This document shows, in pieces, positions 30,493-38,544 of a stretch of 40,156 nt of DNA. The position numbers and the translations under genes were made by a program. The DNA is taken from NCBI GenBank assembly GCA_964569845.1, contig CAZMUQ010000010.1:1-40156 (forward strand), written 5' to 3'. Positions within the stretch are counted from its first letter, which is position 1, and each line of letters begins with the position of its first letter. The notes beneath the pieces were generated by a model. That model was given only the letters and a program-made list of their open reading frames with translations. It was not told the origin of the DNA and did not search any database. Source of the DNA: CAZMUQ01 sp964569845 (GTDB taxonomy: Archaea > Thermoproteota > Bathyarchaeia > Hecatellales > Hecatellaceae).

Positions 30493-31068
30493 ATGGGGTT
30501 TAGTGTTGTTTTTGCAGCTATAATTACCTGCCTAGTTATCCTTTTTGCTGTTGGTGTTATAACATTGAATCTGGCTAATTACTGGATTTTTGTTGAAGAG
30601 ATAAATGAAAAAAGTTTTAAATCTTTGATGGAAAAGAAACAAACAAATGTTGACATTATCAATGTTGAGCCTGTTACTGTAAATAACACGGCTTCGATAA
30701 TTTATCTGGAAACTTTAAACAGAGGAGAAACATCTATAAGTGCTATAGATTTTCAGAAAATGGATTTAATATTAGAATACATATCCAATGTAACAAATGA
30801 GAAAAAGATTTTATGGTTACCTTACAATCAATCAGGAGAATCTGATAATTGGATAATTGAAGATGTGTATACAGAGTTTAATACAGCAGAAATCATAAAT
30901 CCTATTAACATATCAAAACCTAGTGGGCAATGGGACCCTCACGAAATATTAAAGATAAAAATTCAATTATCTGAAATAAACTTAGTAAGAGCTCAGAGCG
31001 GAGATTACATCTTAATACTGATTTCAACACCTAACGCGGTCAAGTCAACATACCTCTATACCTTTTAA
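30493..31068 (+). CDS. arlF: Archaellum stator protein ArlF (FlaF)
   Basis: The 191-aa protein opens with 'MGFSVVFAAIITCLVILFAV', the typical ArlF start (MGFS plus a membrane helix), followed by an extracytoplasmic beta-sandwich with 'NVDIINVEPVTVNNTASIIY', 'IYLETLNRGETSISAIDFQK' and 'SGQWDPHEILKIKIQLSEIN'. Several N-x-T/S sequons fit an S-layer-facing domain. ArlF caps the ArlG filament and contacts S-layer protein. GGGGTT precedes ATG 30493. The 3' end overlaps the convergent CheF-like gene by 29 bp. Confidence 0.8.
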   Translation: MGFSVVFAAIITCLVILFAVGVITLNLANYWIFVEEINEKSFKSLMEKKQTNVDIINVEPVTVNNTASIIYLETLNRGETSISAIDFQKMDLILEYISNVTNEKKILWLPYNQSGESDNWIIEDVYTEFNTAEIINPINISKPSGQWDPHEILKIKIQLSEINLVRAQSGDYILILISTPNAVKSTYLYTF

Positions 31069-31582
31069 CATGATATACAAATCTGCCTAATAATGAAACT
31101 ACTTTATCCTTCTCCAAGTTTAACATGGAACTTAGCCTATCAATATTTTGCTCTCCCATGCGTAAAAGCTTAAAAACATCTCCTACTAAGCTGTTACTAT
31201 TAAAAGTTTTTAATCTTAAAACCTTATTCAGTAACCCCCAAAAACGGAGGAAAACGTTATCCTGAGCAGCTAAAGTTAAACGTTTAACATGTATAACATC
31301 AATTGACCCTTCTAGAAGAGCAAAAAACTCTATGAAACCAGCAATAAATTTTCCTAAAGTTGGAATAGTTAAATCCCTAACAATTCCTGTTCTTGTTATT
31401 GATACCAAGGGAACCATGACACATTCATCATCAAACCTAAAAACTAGTTTATGATCATCAAGATATGCAAAACTTAAATACCAATTTTTGTTAGGTTTAG
31501 AATCATCCGGTAAAAGGTAAAGGTAACAGTAACATTTGGTAAGCATATTTTTGGTATGGGGAACTTTTAGCAAGTTTGCCAC
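31040..31582 (-). CDS. CheF-like archaeal chemotaxis adaptor (second copy)
   Basis: The 180-aa protein repeats the architecture of the protein at 27263. A beta-rich N-terminal half ('WYLSFAYLDDHKLVFRFDDE', 'CVMVPLVSITRTGIVRD') is followed by a helical segment ('RLTLAAQDNVFLRFWGLLNK') and a wHTH-like C-terminus ('VFKLLRMGEQNIDRLSSML', 'VVSLLGRFVYHVKRYRG'). CheF proteins often occur as pairs in archaeal taxis loci, so a second adaptor is plausible. The start may be GTG 31582 or ATG 31546, with no clear ribosome-binding site. Its last 29 bp overlap arlF tail-to-tail. The family call is inference from structure and position. Confidence 0.55.
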   Translation of the reverse strand: MANLLKVPHTKNMLTKCYCYLYLLPDDSKPNKNWYLSFAYLDDHKLVFRFDDECVMVPLVSITRTGIVRDLTIPTLGKFIAGFIEFFALLEGSIDVIHVKRLTLAAQDNVFLRFWGLLNKVLRLKTFNSNSLVGDVFKLLRMGEQNIDRLSSMLNLEKDKVVSLLGRFVYHVKRYRGMLT

Positions 31583-31704
31583 CAGCTTTAGGTCTTTAAA
31601 ATGTGAGAGTTAAGCTATGTTTCAAGAGGTTTTGTGAGCTTATTAAGGTTTGTTTAAACGCTAAATCAAAATTAAATATTAAAAGAAAAAGAAAAGCTAG
31701 AAAA

Positions 31705-32172
31705 TTAAGATCTTGTAAGCTTTCTTGCTTCCTTTCTTGGTATATAATGAAGAGCCCCGGTTGTACAAAACTTAACACACCATGGATCTCCCTCACATAA
31801 ATCACATTTAAGCGAAATTTTAAGTATAGGATCATAGTGGGGTATACTTATTGGACATGCAAAATTGCATGACCTACACCCGATACATTGCATAGTATTG
31901 ATTTTAACAATTCCTTTTTCATCCTTTCTTATAGCATTAACAGGACAAGCAGCTTCACATGCAGGATACTCACAGTGGGCACAATGAGCTGAGATAAAGT
32001 ATGCAGGTTTGTCAGGGTTTGGGAAAACTTTTACATGGGACTTATCTTCAGATATAACTTTAAAATGTTTAAAGGAGCATACAATCATGCAAAACAGACA
32101 GCCACTACACTTTTCAGGGTCATAGTAAAGAACACCCTGCTCTTCAGCTTCAACTATTTTTTGAAAACTCAC
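31705..32172 (-). CDS. Polyferredoxin of the hydrogenase cluster (HycB/CooF-like)
   Basis: The 155-aa protein has cysteine clusters for four [4Fe-4S] centres in the DMSO-reductase-beta/HycB pattern: 'CSGCLFCMIVC' (near 22), 'CAHCEYPACEAACP' (near 64), 'CIGCRSCNFACP' (near 95) and 'CDLCEGDPWCVKFC' (near 121). Such subunits carry electrons between a partner oxidoreductase (formate or CO dehydrogenase, or here perhaps HdrB) and the hydrogenase. GTG 32172 overlaps the stop of the upstream 83-aa gene by 4 bp, which indicates coupling. It is the last gene of the hydrogenase operon. Confidence 0.85.
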   Translation of the reverse strand: MSFQKIVEAEEQGVLYYDPEKCSGCLFCMIVCSFKHFKVISEDKSHVKVFPNPDKPAYFISAHCAHCEYPACEAACPVNAIRKDEKGIVKINTMQCIGCRSCNFACPISIPHYDPILKISLKCDLCEGDPWCVKFCTTGALHYIPRKEARKLTRS

Positions 32173-32420
32173 TTTTCCATCCCCCCTAAGAGAATTTTAA
32201 GCTCCTCATGAATTTTTACAAGTCTTTCAGCTAAGGCCTCCTCCTCTTCGCTACCAGCTTTAGAGGAAAAATCTTTAATTAGCTGGTCAAGTTCTTTAAG
32301 ATTTTTTGCTTTCCCGAAAAAATTTAGATACAGGTTTACAACTTTTGTTCTTAGATGATATCCTACGTAAAGTTTTGCTATCCTTCTTAAATTATCTTTA
32401 ACTAGATAAGTTATTTCCAA
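32169..32420 (-). CDS. 83-aa helical protein of the hydrogenase operon, function unknown
   Basis: I do not recognise this protein. It has no membrane helix and no cysteine. The sequence is charged and mostly helical: 'DNLRRIAKLYVGYHLRTKVV' at about 9-28 and 'EEALAERLVKIHEELKILLG' at about 60-79. It is 7 bp after the NuoB-like gene and overlaps the polyferredoxin gene by 4 bp, so it is made with the hydrogenase and may be an assembly factor or small peripheral subunit. It could also be an unrecognised member of a known accessory family. Confidence 0.7.
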   Translation of the reverse strand: MEITYLVKDNLRRIAKLYVGYHLRTKVVNLYLNFFGKAKNLKELDQLIKDFSSKAGSEEEEALAERLVKIHEELKILLGGMEK

Positions 32421-32427
32421 TTTTCTT

Positions 32428-32883
32428 CTACCCTCTTTTACCTAGACTTTTTTCTTTCAACTTTTGAATTGCTAAGGCTATTCCATGAATAATTGCTTCA
32501 GGTTTAGGAGGACATCCTGGAACGTAAACATCAACAGGAATAATCTTGTTTACAGGTCCTCCAAGCCCATAACTTACATAGTCACCTTCACCATAAAAAA
32601 CTCCACCTGTTAACGCACAGGAACCTACAGCAACAACAACTTTTGGGTCTGGAATTTGTTCATAAATTCTTTTTAAAGCTTTTGTTATTTGCTTTGAAAC
32701 ATGACCCGCAACAACAAGTATATCTGCCTGTCTAGGAGAACCTGTAATTTTTATACCAAGCCTTTCAACATCGTATCTTGGAGTTAAGCATGCAACAATT
32801 TCTATATGGCAACCGTTACATCCACCACAGGGTGCAAACATTATCCATGGAGATTTAACTCTTGACCAAGCTTTTAAACCCAA
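32428..32883 (-). CDS. Group 4 [NiFe] hydrogenase small subunit (HycG/EchC/NuoB-like)
   Basis: The 151-aa subunit binds one [4Fe-4S] cluster through 'FAPCGGCNGCHIEIVACLTP' (CxxC of the NuoB type near residues 19-22), 'VVAVGSCALTGGVFYGEG' and 'VDVYVPGCPPKPEAIIHGIA'. This is the cluster nearest the [NiFe] site, so it passes electrons from the NuoI-like subunit to the active site. The length fits EchC/HycG-type proteins. It is 14 bp after the NuoI-like gene and 7 bp before the 83-aa gene. Confidence 0.92.
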   Translation of the reverse strand: MGLKAWSRVKSPWIMFAPCGGCNGCHIEIVACLTPRYDVERLGIKITGSPRQADILVVAGHVSKQITKALKRIYEQIPDPKVVVAVGSCALTGGVFYGEGDYVSYGLGGPVNKIIPVDVYVPGCPPKPEAIIHGIALAIQKLKEKSLGKRG

Positions 32884-32897
32884 AATTAATAAACCCC

Positions 32898-33446
32898 CTA
32901 ATAATATTTTCTTGGATGATAGTTTAACTTGAAACTAAGCTGCTTTCTGCATGTTGGGCAATATTTAGAGTATACTTGAAAATCTTTTTCTATGGTTTCC
33001 CTCTGAACAGGATTAATTTTGCTTAAAACCCTATCCCTAACTTTTAAAATCTGAGGTTCAGGAGCAAAATAGCATCCACAATTTTCACATTTAACTTGGC
33101 TTACTTCAACAGTTTCCTTGGCTTGACTTAAATCATAAACTGCAAGTTCAAATTTGCTTGTAAGTGTAATAGCATCTTCAGGACACACTTCTTGGCATGT
33201 TGCACAGTAAAGACATTTTCCAAGATTAATTTCTATTCTTCTTTTTCCATCCTCCTCCATTATTGCTATAGCTTCAGGTGGACAACAATTAAAACATCCA
33301 CCACAACCAACACATTTTTCCATATCAAATTCAGGTTTACCACGCATACCTTCGGGTGTGTAAGCAGGGGGGCCAAAAGGATATTTTATTGTTACACATC
33401 GAGCTAAACTTTTAAATGCTTCAACCAAAACTCTTAAATTAACCAT
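32898..33446 (-). CDS. Hydrogenase ferredoxin-like subunit (HycF/HyfH/NuoI-like)
   Basis: The 182-aa protein has two [4Fe-4S] motifs, 'CVGCGGCFNCCPPEAI' (near 42) and 'CLYCATCQEVCPEDAI' (near 78). A C-terminal extension has 'KCENCGCYFAPEPQIL' and 'YCPTCRKQL', two CxxC pairs that probably form a zinc or rubredoxin-like site. The same extension occurs in HycF/HyfH and related group 4 hydrogenase subunits and is absent from NuoI of complex I. It links the soluble donor to the NuoB-like subunit. It is 2 bp after the catalytic subunit gene. Confidence 0.9.
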   Translation of the reverse strand: MVNLRVLVEAFKSLARCVTIKYPFGPPAYTPEGMRGKPEFDMEKCVGCGGCFNCCPPEAIAIMEEDGKRRIEINLGKCLYCATCQEVCPEDAITLTSKFELAVYDLSQAKETVEVSQVKCENCGCYFAPEPQILKVRDRVLSKINPVQRETIEKDFQVYSKYCPTCRKQLSFKLNYHPRKYY

Positions 33447-33448
33447 TT

Positions 33449-35188
33449 CTACATTCGCCTCGATTTAAGTCTTGATTTTTCAGCTAGCATACTAAAGCTA
33501 ACAGGTTTAACTTTTTTCTCTTTAACATCCTCTAAAACTATTTTTATAGAGCGGTCAGTACATGCTATGCAGGGATCTACACTTGCAATAATTATAGGTG
33601 CATCTGCAATTGTTTGGTTTCTAAGCATGTAAAGCGTTGACGGGTTGTTTAGGAAGGATGGTGTCCTAATTCTAACTCTGTCAGGAATGTGGGTTCCATT
33701 AGACCTGATATAGTAGGCTAATTCTCCTCTTGGAGCTTCAACCCTACCAATAGCTTCTTCCTCCTCAGGAAACTCTTTAGGAACCTCAGCTTGAATAGGC
33801 CCACCTACTGTTTTTAGTAAATCTAAGCATTGGCGGCATATACTTATACTTTGCAGAACCTCTAAAAGTCTAACAACAACCTTTGCATATACATCTCCAT
33901 CCGGCCGAGTTACCATATCCCATGATGTTTCTCCATAAGCTAAATATGGGTCATCTTTTCTAACATCAATTCCTACATCTGAAGCTCTAGCCGTAGGTCC
34001 AACTACACCAACCTCTTTTGCCTCATCCTTTGTTAAAACTCCAACACCAACCGTTCTTTTACGAATTAATGGTTCTGTAGTCGCCATTTTTACATAATTT
34101 TTGGCTGCCCTTTCAACGATGTCAAGTTTTCTTTCTATTTTAGGTATCATATCACGTGTAATATCTCTACGAACACCACCAATAATATTCATTGCATGAA
34201 GTACACGGTTACCAGAAACCATTTCAAAAATATCTAAAACATACTCTCTATCTCTCCAAAACCACATAAAAGCTGTTTTATAACCTATTAAATCCATTCC
34301 AAGACCAGCCCATAAAAGATGACTATGGATTCTTTCAAGCTCCTTGATGAAAGTTCTAATATACCTACCTCTATCTGGAAGCTCTATATCTCCAAGCATC
34401 TCCACAGTTCTACAATAAGCAGAGGTATGGGTGTGAGAACAAATTCCACAAACACGTTCTGAAATGTAAATATTCCGCCAATAGCTTCTCCTCTCCATAA
34501 GCTTCATTATACCCCTATGGTTAAAGCCGGTCTTAAGGTCGGCTTCAATAATTTTTTCACCATCAACCTTCAACCTATAATACCAAGCTTCAACAAATGC
34601 TGGATGGAAGGGGCCTATTGGTACTATGCTTAATTCAGGTTTACCTTCAGTATCAACTGGTAAAGGAATCCATTTTCCAACCTTTTTACGTTGCTCTTCA
34701 GGAGTAAAATCAACAATCTTTTTAACTTCTACACCCTCAACTTCATGAGGCCATTCATAGGGTAAAACAAAATGTCTAGGATCAATTAACCCTTTGAAGG
34801 TAATGCCATTAAGCTCACTCATTTCTCTTTCAGCATAAACTGCTGAATAGTATATGGGAGTTATGGAATCTATCTTAGGATTTTCACGAGGAATTAGAGT
34901 TTTAACTGTTAATGTTAAATTTTTAGTGAAAACTTTATCTTTGTAGTCGAAAGCATAATGGTATAAAACTTCAAAACCTTTAAATCCAAAATCGTTTACA
35001 GAGATTGTAACAAGACGCGCATCAAACTCGTTTTTAAGCATTTCAGCAATAAGTTTAATAGTACCACTTCTCACATTTACATAAAGCCTTCCCTCCCTAC
35101 CTTCATACTCTCCAAGGTAATCTTCTCCTAGGTTTTCCCTCAACTTTGAAACAATTTTTTCTTTGAGGTTTTCGTAGGAAAAACTCAA
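33449..35188 (-). CDS. Group 4 [NiFe] hydrogenase catalytic subunit, HycE-type NuoC-NuoD fusion
   Basis: The 579-aa fusion has a NuoC-like domain (about 1-150, 'HYAFDYKDKVFTKNLTLTVK', 'YYSAVYAEREMSELNGITFK') and a NuoD/hydrogenase large domain. Both [NiFe] ligand motifs are present: 'SERVCGICSHTHT' (L1, near 243) and 'SVDPCIACTDRS' (L2, near 540). Complex I NuoD and Fpo have lost these cysteines, so this should be a working hydrogenase. As in HycE, about 30 residues follow the TDR of L2 and could be the C-terminal extension removed by a HycI-type protease during nickel insertion. It lies 3 bp after the HyfE-like gene. Confidence 0.94.
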   Translation of the reverse strand: MSFSYENLKEKIVSKLRENLGEDYLGEYEGREGRLYVNVRSGTIKLIAEMLKNEFDARLVTISVNDFGFKGFEVLYHYAFDYKDKVFTKNLTLTVKTLIPRENPKIDSITPIYYSAVYAEREMSELNGITFKGLIDPRHFVLPYEWPHEVEGVEVKKIVDFTPEEQRKKVGKWIPLPVDTEGKPELSIVPIGPFHPAFVEAWYYRLKVDGEKIIEADLKTGFNHRGIMKLMERRSYWRNIYISERVCGICSHTHTSAYCRTVEMLGDIELPDRGRYIRTFIKELERIHSHLLWAGLGMDLIGYKTAFMWFWRDREYVLDIFEMVSGNRVLHAMNIIGGVRRDITRDMIPKIERKLDIVERAAKNYVKMATTEPLIRKRTVGVGVLTKDEAKEVGVVGPTARASDVGIDVRKDDPYLAYGETSWDMVTRPDGDVYAKVVVRLLEVLQSISICRQCLDLLKTVGGPIQAEVPKEFPEEEEAIGRVEAPRGELAYYIRSNGTHIPDRVRIRTPSFLNNPSTLYMLRNQTIADAPIIIASVDPCIACTDRSIKIVLEDVKEKKVKPVSFSMLAEKSRLKSRRM

Positions 35189-35191
35189 TTT

Positions 35192-35779
35192 TTACCACCT
35201 TAAAAGTGTAAGTTTACGGATATCCAAACTTCCTGTTTTATTGTATAAGCCAACAGCTAACCCCATAATCAAGCTAATTGTAAAAATTTTTACTATAGTT
35301 AAGCTAACATCAGCAAGAATGGGAATTTCTACTCCCATAGTTAAAATATGGGTTGCATTATTTACAAGAGATAAGCCAAGTCCAAGTTTTATCAAATCTG
35401 CTTTAACAATCATCATGTAAACTCCTATGGTAAGTAGGGAAAGGAAGAATATCATTTTTAGGCTTAGATGGTTTAGAATAGCATAAATAGTAAAGATGCT
35501 GATTAGGAAGATTAAAATTGAGATTGATGTTAAACCGTCTGTGAAGGGTTCCTCGGAGTAGCTTTTAGTTTTACTGATTGCTAAGAAGATAGTTAAAGGA
35601 ATAATTACAACTAGAGAGATAACCGAGAGAACAATGTTAAAAATAGTTGTATTACCGTAAAGGGGTAGGGATAATAGAATGCCTTGAATAAGTAAGGATG
35701 TTGCCGCAACATACAGGTTTCTATGTTCACATACAATTATTCCAAGGATAATTGAAGTAAGGGCTAATTCAAGAAACAT
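35192..35779 (-). CDS. Hydrogenase membrane subunit HyfE-like
   Basis: The 195-aa membrane protein has about six helices and a NuoK-like C-terminal half ('IVKADLIKLGLGLSLVNNAT', with the conserved Gly/Leu pattern). This is typical of HyfE-type subunits in group 4 hydrogenases. It is 12 bp after the NuoH-like gene and 3 bp before the catalytic subunit gene. It could contribute to the proton or sodium path. Identification rests on length, hydrophobicity, the NuoK-like stretch and position. Confidence 0.7.
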   Translation of the reverse strand: MFLELALTSIILGIIVCEHRNLYVAATSLLIQGILLSLPLYGNTTIFNIVLSVISLVVIIPLTIFLAISKTKSYSEEPFTDGLTSISILIFLISIFTIYAILNHLSLKMIFFLSLLTIGVYMMIVKADLIKLGLGLSLVNNATHILTMGVEIPILADVSLTIVKIFTISLIMGLAVGLYNKTGSLDIRKLTLLRW

Positions 35780-35791
35780 TTACTTCTCACC

Positions 35792-36754
35792 TTAAACTAT
35801 AATTATAGCCTTAGTAATTATAGCTAAGATTAAGCCTGCAATTGATAAACCCAAGATTCCAGTTAAATACCATTTAAAAGCCTGGTCTATCCTAAAACGT
35901 GCATTTGCAGCATGAATTAAAGCCATAATAATAACAAATATGGTAATCTTTACAAGAAACCATAAAACATTCCATGGACATGGTAAGCCATCTCCACCAC
36001 CAAGAAAGAGGCTTGAAAACAATGCCCCCATAACAATCCACTTAGCAAACTTTGAAAGAGTAAAAATTCCATAAAGTGGTCCACCATACTCTGTAAGCCA
36101 TCCAGCAACAATCTCCTGCTCAGCCTCGGAAATATCAAAAGGTCTAAGGCTAAGCTTTGCAATTAAGCATATAAATAAAGCTACAGCTGCAAACGGATTT
36201 AAGACTAAGAACCATGTATGGCTAAGTTGATAACTCACAATCTCTGAGAAATTTAGGGAACCTACAACAATTGCGGGGCTAAGAATAGATATAACAAAGG
36301 GAAGTTCTTTAGCTAAAAGTAAACTTACCTCCCTACCTGCACCTACTGAACCGTAAGGACTACCGGAACTGCTTCCAGCCAGCATAACCGTAAAAGATGG
36401 GACTACAAGCAGATAAATTAAAACTATTAAGTCACCCATAAAACTTACAGGCGGTTTTGTAAATCCAAACGGAATAATTAGTAGAGCAAGAAGTAAAGCT
36501 ACCAAGCTAATAAGTGGTGCAAGCATCATACTAGATCTTGAAGCTGTTACAGGAATTATCTGCTCCTTAAACATAAGCTTAAAAAAGTCTGCATAAGATT
36601 GGTACCATGGTGGTCCTCTCCTAGATTGAGCTCTAGCCTCAATTTTTCTTTTAACCCAATCATAAAGACCTCCAAATATGAATGAGAAAAGCAAACCAGG
36701 ATATATTATTAGACTAAAAATAGCCCAACCAATACCTTCCAACATTTCTAACAT
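35792..36754 (-). CDS. Hydrogenase membrane subunit HycD/HyfC/NuoH-like
   Basis: The 320-aa subunit is homologous to NuoH and anchors the soluble arm to the membrane. 'FGGLYDWVKRKIEARAQSRR' then 'GPPWYQSYADFFKLMFKEQI' (about 27-68) is the conserved cytoplasmic loop (RKhxARhQxRxGPP...QxhxDhhKLhxKE). 'FDISEAEQEIVAGWLTEYGG' (about 207-226) is the second signature with the E/D residues of the quinone-side loop. About eight helices are present, a normal length. The start overlaps the stop of the antiporter-like gene by 7 bp. Confidence 0.93.
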   Translation of the reverse strand: MLEMLEGIGWAIFSLIIYPGLLFSFIFGGLYDWVKRKIEARAQSRRGPPWYQSYADFFKLMFKEQIIPVTASRSSMMLAPLISLVALLLALLIIPFGFTKPPVSFMGDLIVLIYLLVVPSFTVMLAGSSSGSPYGSVGAGREVSLLLAKELPFVISILSPAIVVGSLNFSEIVSYQLSHTWFLVLNPFAAVALFICLIAKLSLRPFDISEAEQEIVAGWLTEYGGPLYGIFTLSKFAKWIVMGALFSSLFLGGGDGLPCPWNVLWFLVKITIFVIIMALIHAANARFRIDQAFKWYLTGILGLSIAGLILAIITKAIIIV

Positions 36755-38532
36755 CCCCCACTAAACGTGAATAGCAGGTAAAATATGATAAGGAATATGA
36801 TTAAGAATAAGACAATCCAAGTAAAGTAATGATTTAACATTCCGGTATGAAAACGCTTAAACACGTTACAAATAGGATCAGCTGCAAAACTGAATGGTTT
36901 AGATGGAACTTTGGCCTCATCCATGCCAACGTATGGTGGTTTTGCAAGTCCACCTGTAAATGGTAAAAATTTATCTGAAATTTCAATTTTCTTGGCAGGT
37001 TTAACTGAGAATCTGTAAAGTAGGAAGCCGACAATTAAACCTATAATCATTAAAAGTGTTGCATAAGTTGGCCCCCAAACTCCAACCTCAGTAATAATGG
37101 GAAAAAGATTTAATGATGGAGGCGTTGGGTTAAGGGCTTTAGTAGCATCTACAAGTATAAGTTGAATTGGAAGTTGAGGCACTATTCCAAAGAGTACGCA
37201 TAAAGCTGATAAAAGAAGTAGGGGGGCCACCATTAAAATGGAGGGATCTCTCACATTTTTAATGTTTTCAGAAGCCTTTAAACTAAAGAAAACCGAGTGT
37301 ACCATCTTTAAAAGGTATAGGAGAGTTAACGCGCTAACAAACATGCCAACCATAGCAATTAAAGGTTGACCTGCTTCAATACATGCCTCATAAATCATCC
37401 ATTTACTGTTAAACCCGTTTAGAAGAGGTATTCCTGCTAAACCAAGTGATGCAATAATCATTGTTGCTGCGGTTAAAGGCATATTTTTAGCTAAACCTCC
37501 AAGCCTATCCATATTTCTTGTTCCTGTTTCATGTTCAACTGCCCCCGCACCAAGAAATAGGAGCCCTTTAGCAATAGCATGATTTAAAGCATGGAAAAGT
37601 CCTGCGACAATACCTAAAGGTGTTCCAAGAGATAATCCTACAGTAACATAACCCATTTGACTTATACTACAATAGGCGAGAAGCCTCTTAATATCGCTTT
37701 GAATAAGCGCCATAAATGCACCAACAATCATAGTTATAACACCTAGCCAACAAAGAACCGTATTAAATCCTGAAAAAGATGTAAGCTGAAGAAGCTTGAA
37801 AAGTGGGAGAAAAGTTGTAGTAGCCCCAACCTTAATCATTGCACCTGAAAGTAGGCAACTTATTGGGGCAGGGGCTTCTGCATGGGCATCTGGAAGCCAT
37901 GCATGAAGAAAGGCATATGGAATTTTAATGCCGAAACCAACCATAATAAGGATTGTTGAAAGTAAAGTTGCTGGGTTTGTTAAAGGTTGAAGTTCAAGTA
38001 TACTTAGTGTTCCAGTTTGAGTATAAAGTAAAACTATGCCTATAAGAGCTAGAAAACCTGCAAAAAAGCACTGGAAAGCATATTTTAATGCAGCTTCAAA
38101 AGATTTTTCATCCCTTTTATGAGCAACAAGAATTGCAGATGTTATCGTTGTTAACTCTAATAAAATGTACATCCATAAAAGATTCCATGAAAAAGCAAGC
38201 CCGATCATGCTACCTATAAACAGTAAGGTAAAAGCATAATACCATGCAAAATTATCCTTCACATAGCTAATAGAATAGAGTAGGGAAAGAAAACCTAGAA
38301 ATGCAGGTATAAATGCTATAAAAACAGTTAAACTATTTACTATTAACCCATTATAAGAGAAGGAAAACATTTCTCCTCCTAGAAATAGGAGGAAGATAAC
38401 CATAACTAGGGAAACTAGGGAAACTAAAGTAGAAAATATTCCTGCAGCTTTTCCGCTAATTTTACCAAGAATATAAGCTATAATGGAACTAGCGAAAAGT
38501 AAAATTACTATTGTTAATGGTGAAAGAACCAT
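36748..38532 (-). CDS. Hydrogenase antiporter-like membrane subunit (HyfB/NuoL/MrpD family)
   Basis: This 594-aa ion-pumping subunit of the NuoL/M/N-MrpA/D superfamily has about 15 helices. Signatures are 'LLWMYILLELTTITSAILVA' (TM5 glutamate, near 126), 'PYAFLHAWLPDAHAEAPAPI' (near 205, the PxHxWLPdAHxEAP motif), 'KRLLAYCSISQMGYVTVGLS' (TM8 lysine/SxxQxGY, near 285) and 'ALNHAIAKGLLFLGAGAVEH' (near 315). The C-terminal region has an extra helix pair. It is the only such subunit in the cluster, so one pumping channel is expected. It lies 12 bp after the HdrB-like gene. Confidence 0.93.
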   Translation of the reverse strand: MVLSPLTIVILLFASSIIAYILGKISGKAAGIFSTLVSLVSLVMVIFLLFLGGEMFSFSYNGLIVNSLTVFIAFIPAFLGFLSLLYSISYVKDNFAWYYAFTLLFIGSMIGLAFSWNLLWMYILLELTTITSAILVAHKRDEKSFEAALKYAFQCFFAGFLALIGIVLLYTQTGTLSILELQPLTNPATLLSTILIMVGFGIKIPYAFLHAWLPDAHAEAPAPISCLLSGAMIKVGATTTFLPLFKLLQLTSFSGFNTVLCWLGVITMIVGAFMALIQSDIKRLLAYCSISQMGYVTVGLSLGTPLGIVAGLFHALNHAIAKGLLFLGAGAVEHETGTRNMDRLGGLAKNMPLTAATMIIASLGLAGIPLLNGFNSKWMIYEACIEAGQPLIAMVGMFVSALTLLYLLKMVHSVFFSLKASENIKNVRDPSILMVAPLLLLSALCVLFGIVPQLPIQLILVDATKALNPTPPSLNLFPIITEVGVWGPTYATLLMIIGLIVGFLLYRFSVKPAKKIEISDKFLPFTGGLAKPPYVGMDEAKVPSKPFSFAADPICNVFKRFHTGMLNHYFTWIVLFLIIFLIIFYLLFTFSGGC

Positions 38533-38544
38533 AATAAAGACCTC

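Noticed and set aside
31596..31835. A 79-codon minus-strand frame overlapping the polyferredoxin gene
   Set aside because: Most of it overlaps the Cys-rich coding sequence in another frame and it shows no recognisable features. The 31583-31704 gap holds nothing else I can support.
33449..35188. Fpo/complex I-type subunit without hydrogenase activity
   Set aside because: Both CxxC motifs that bind the NiFe site (VCGICSH and DPCIACTDR) are intact.
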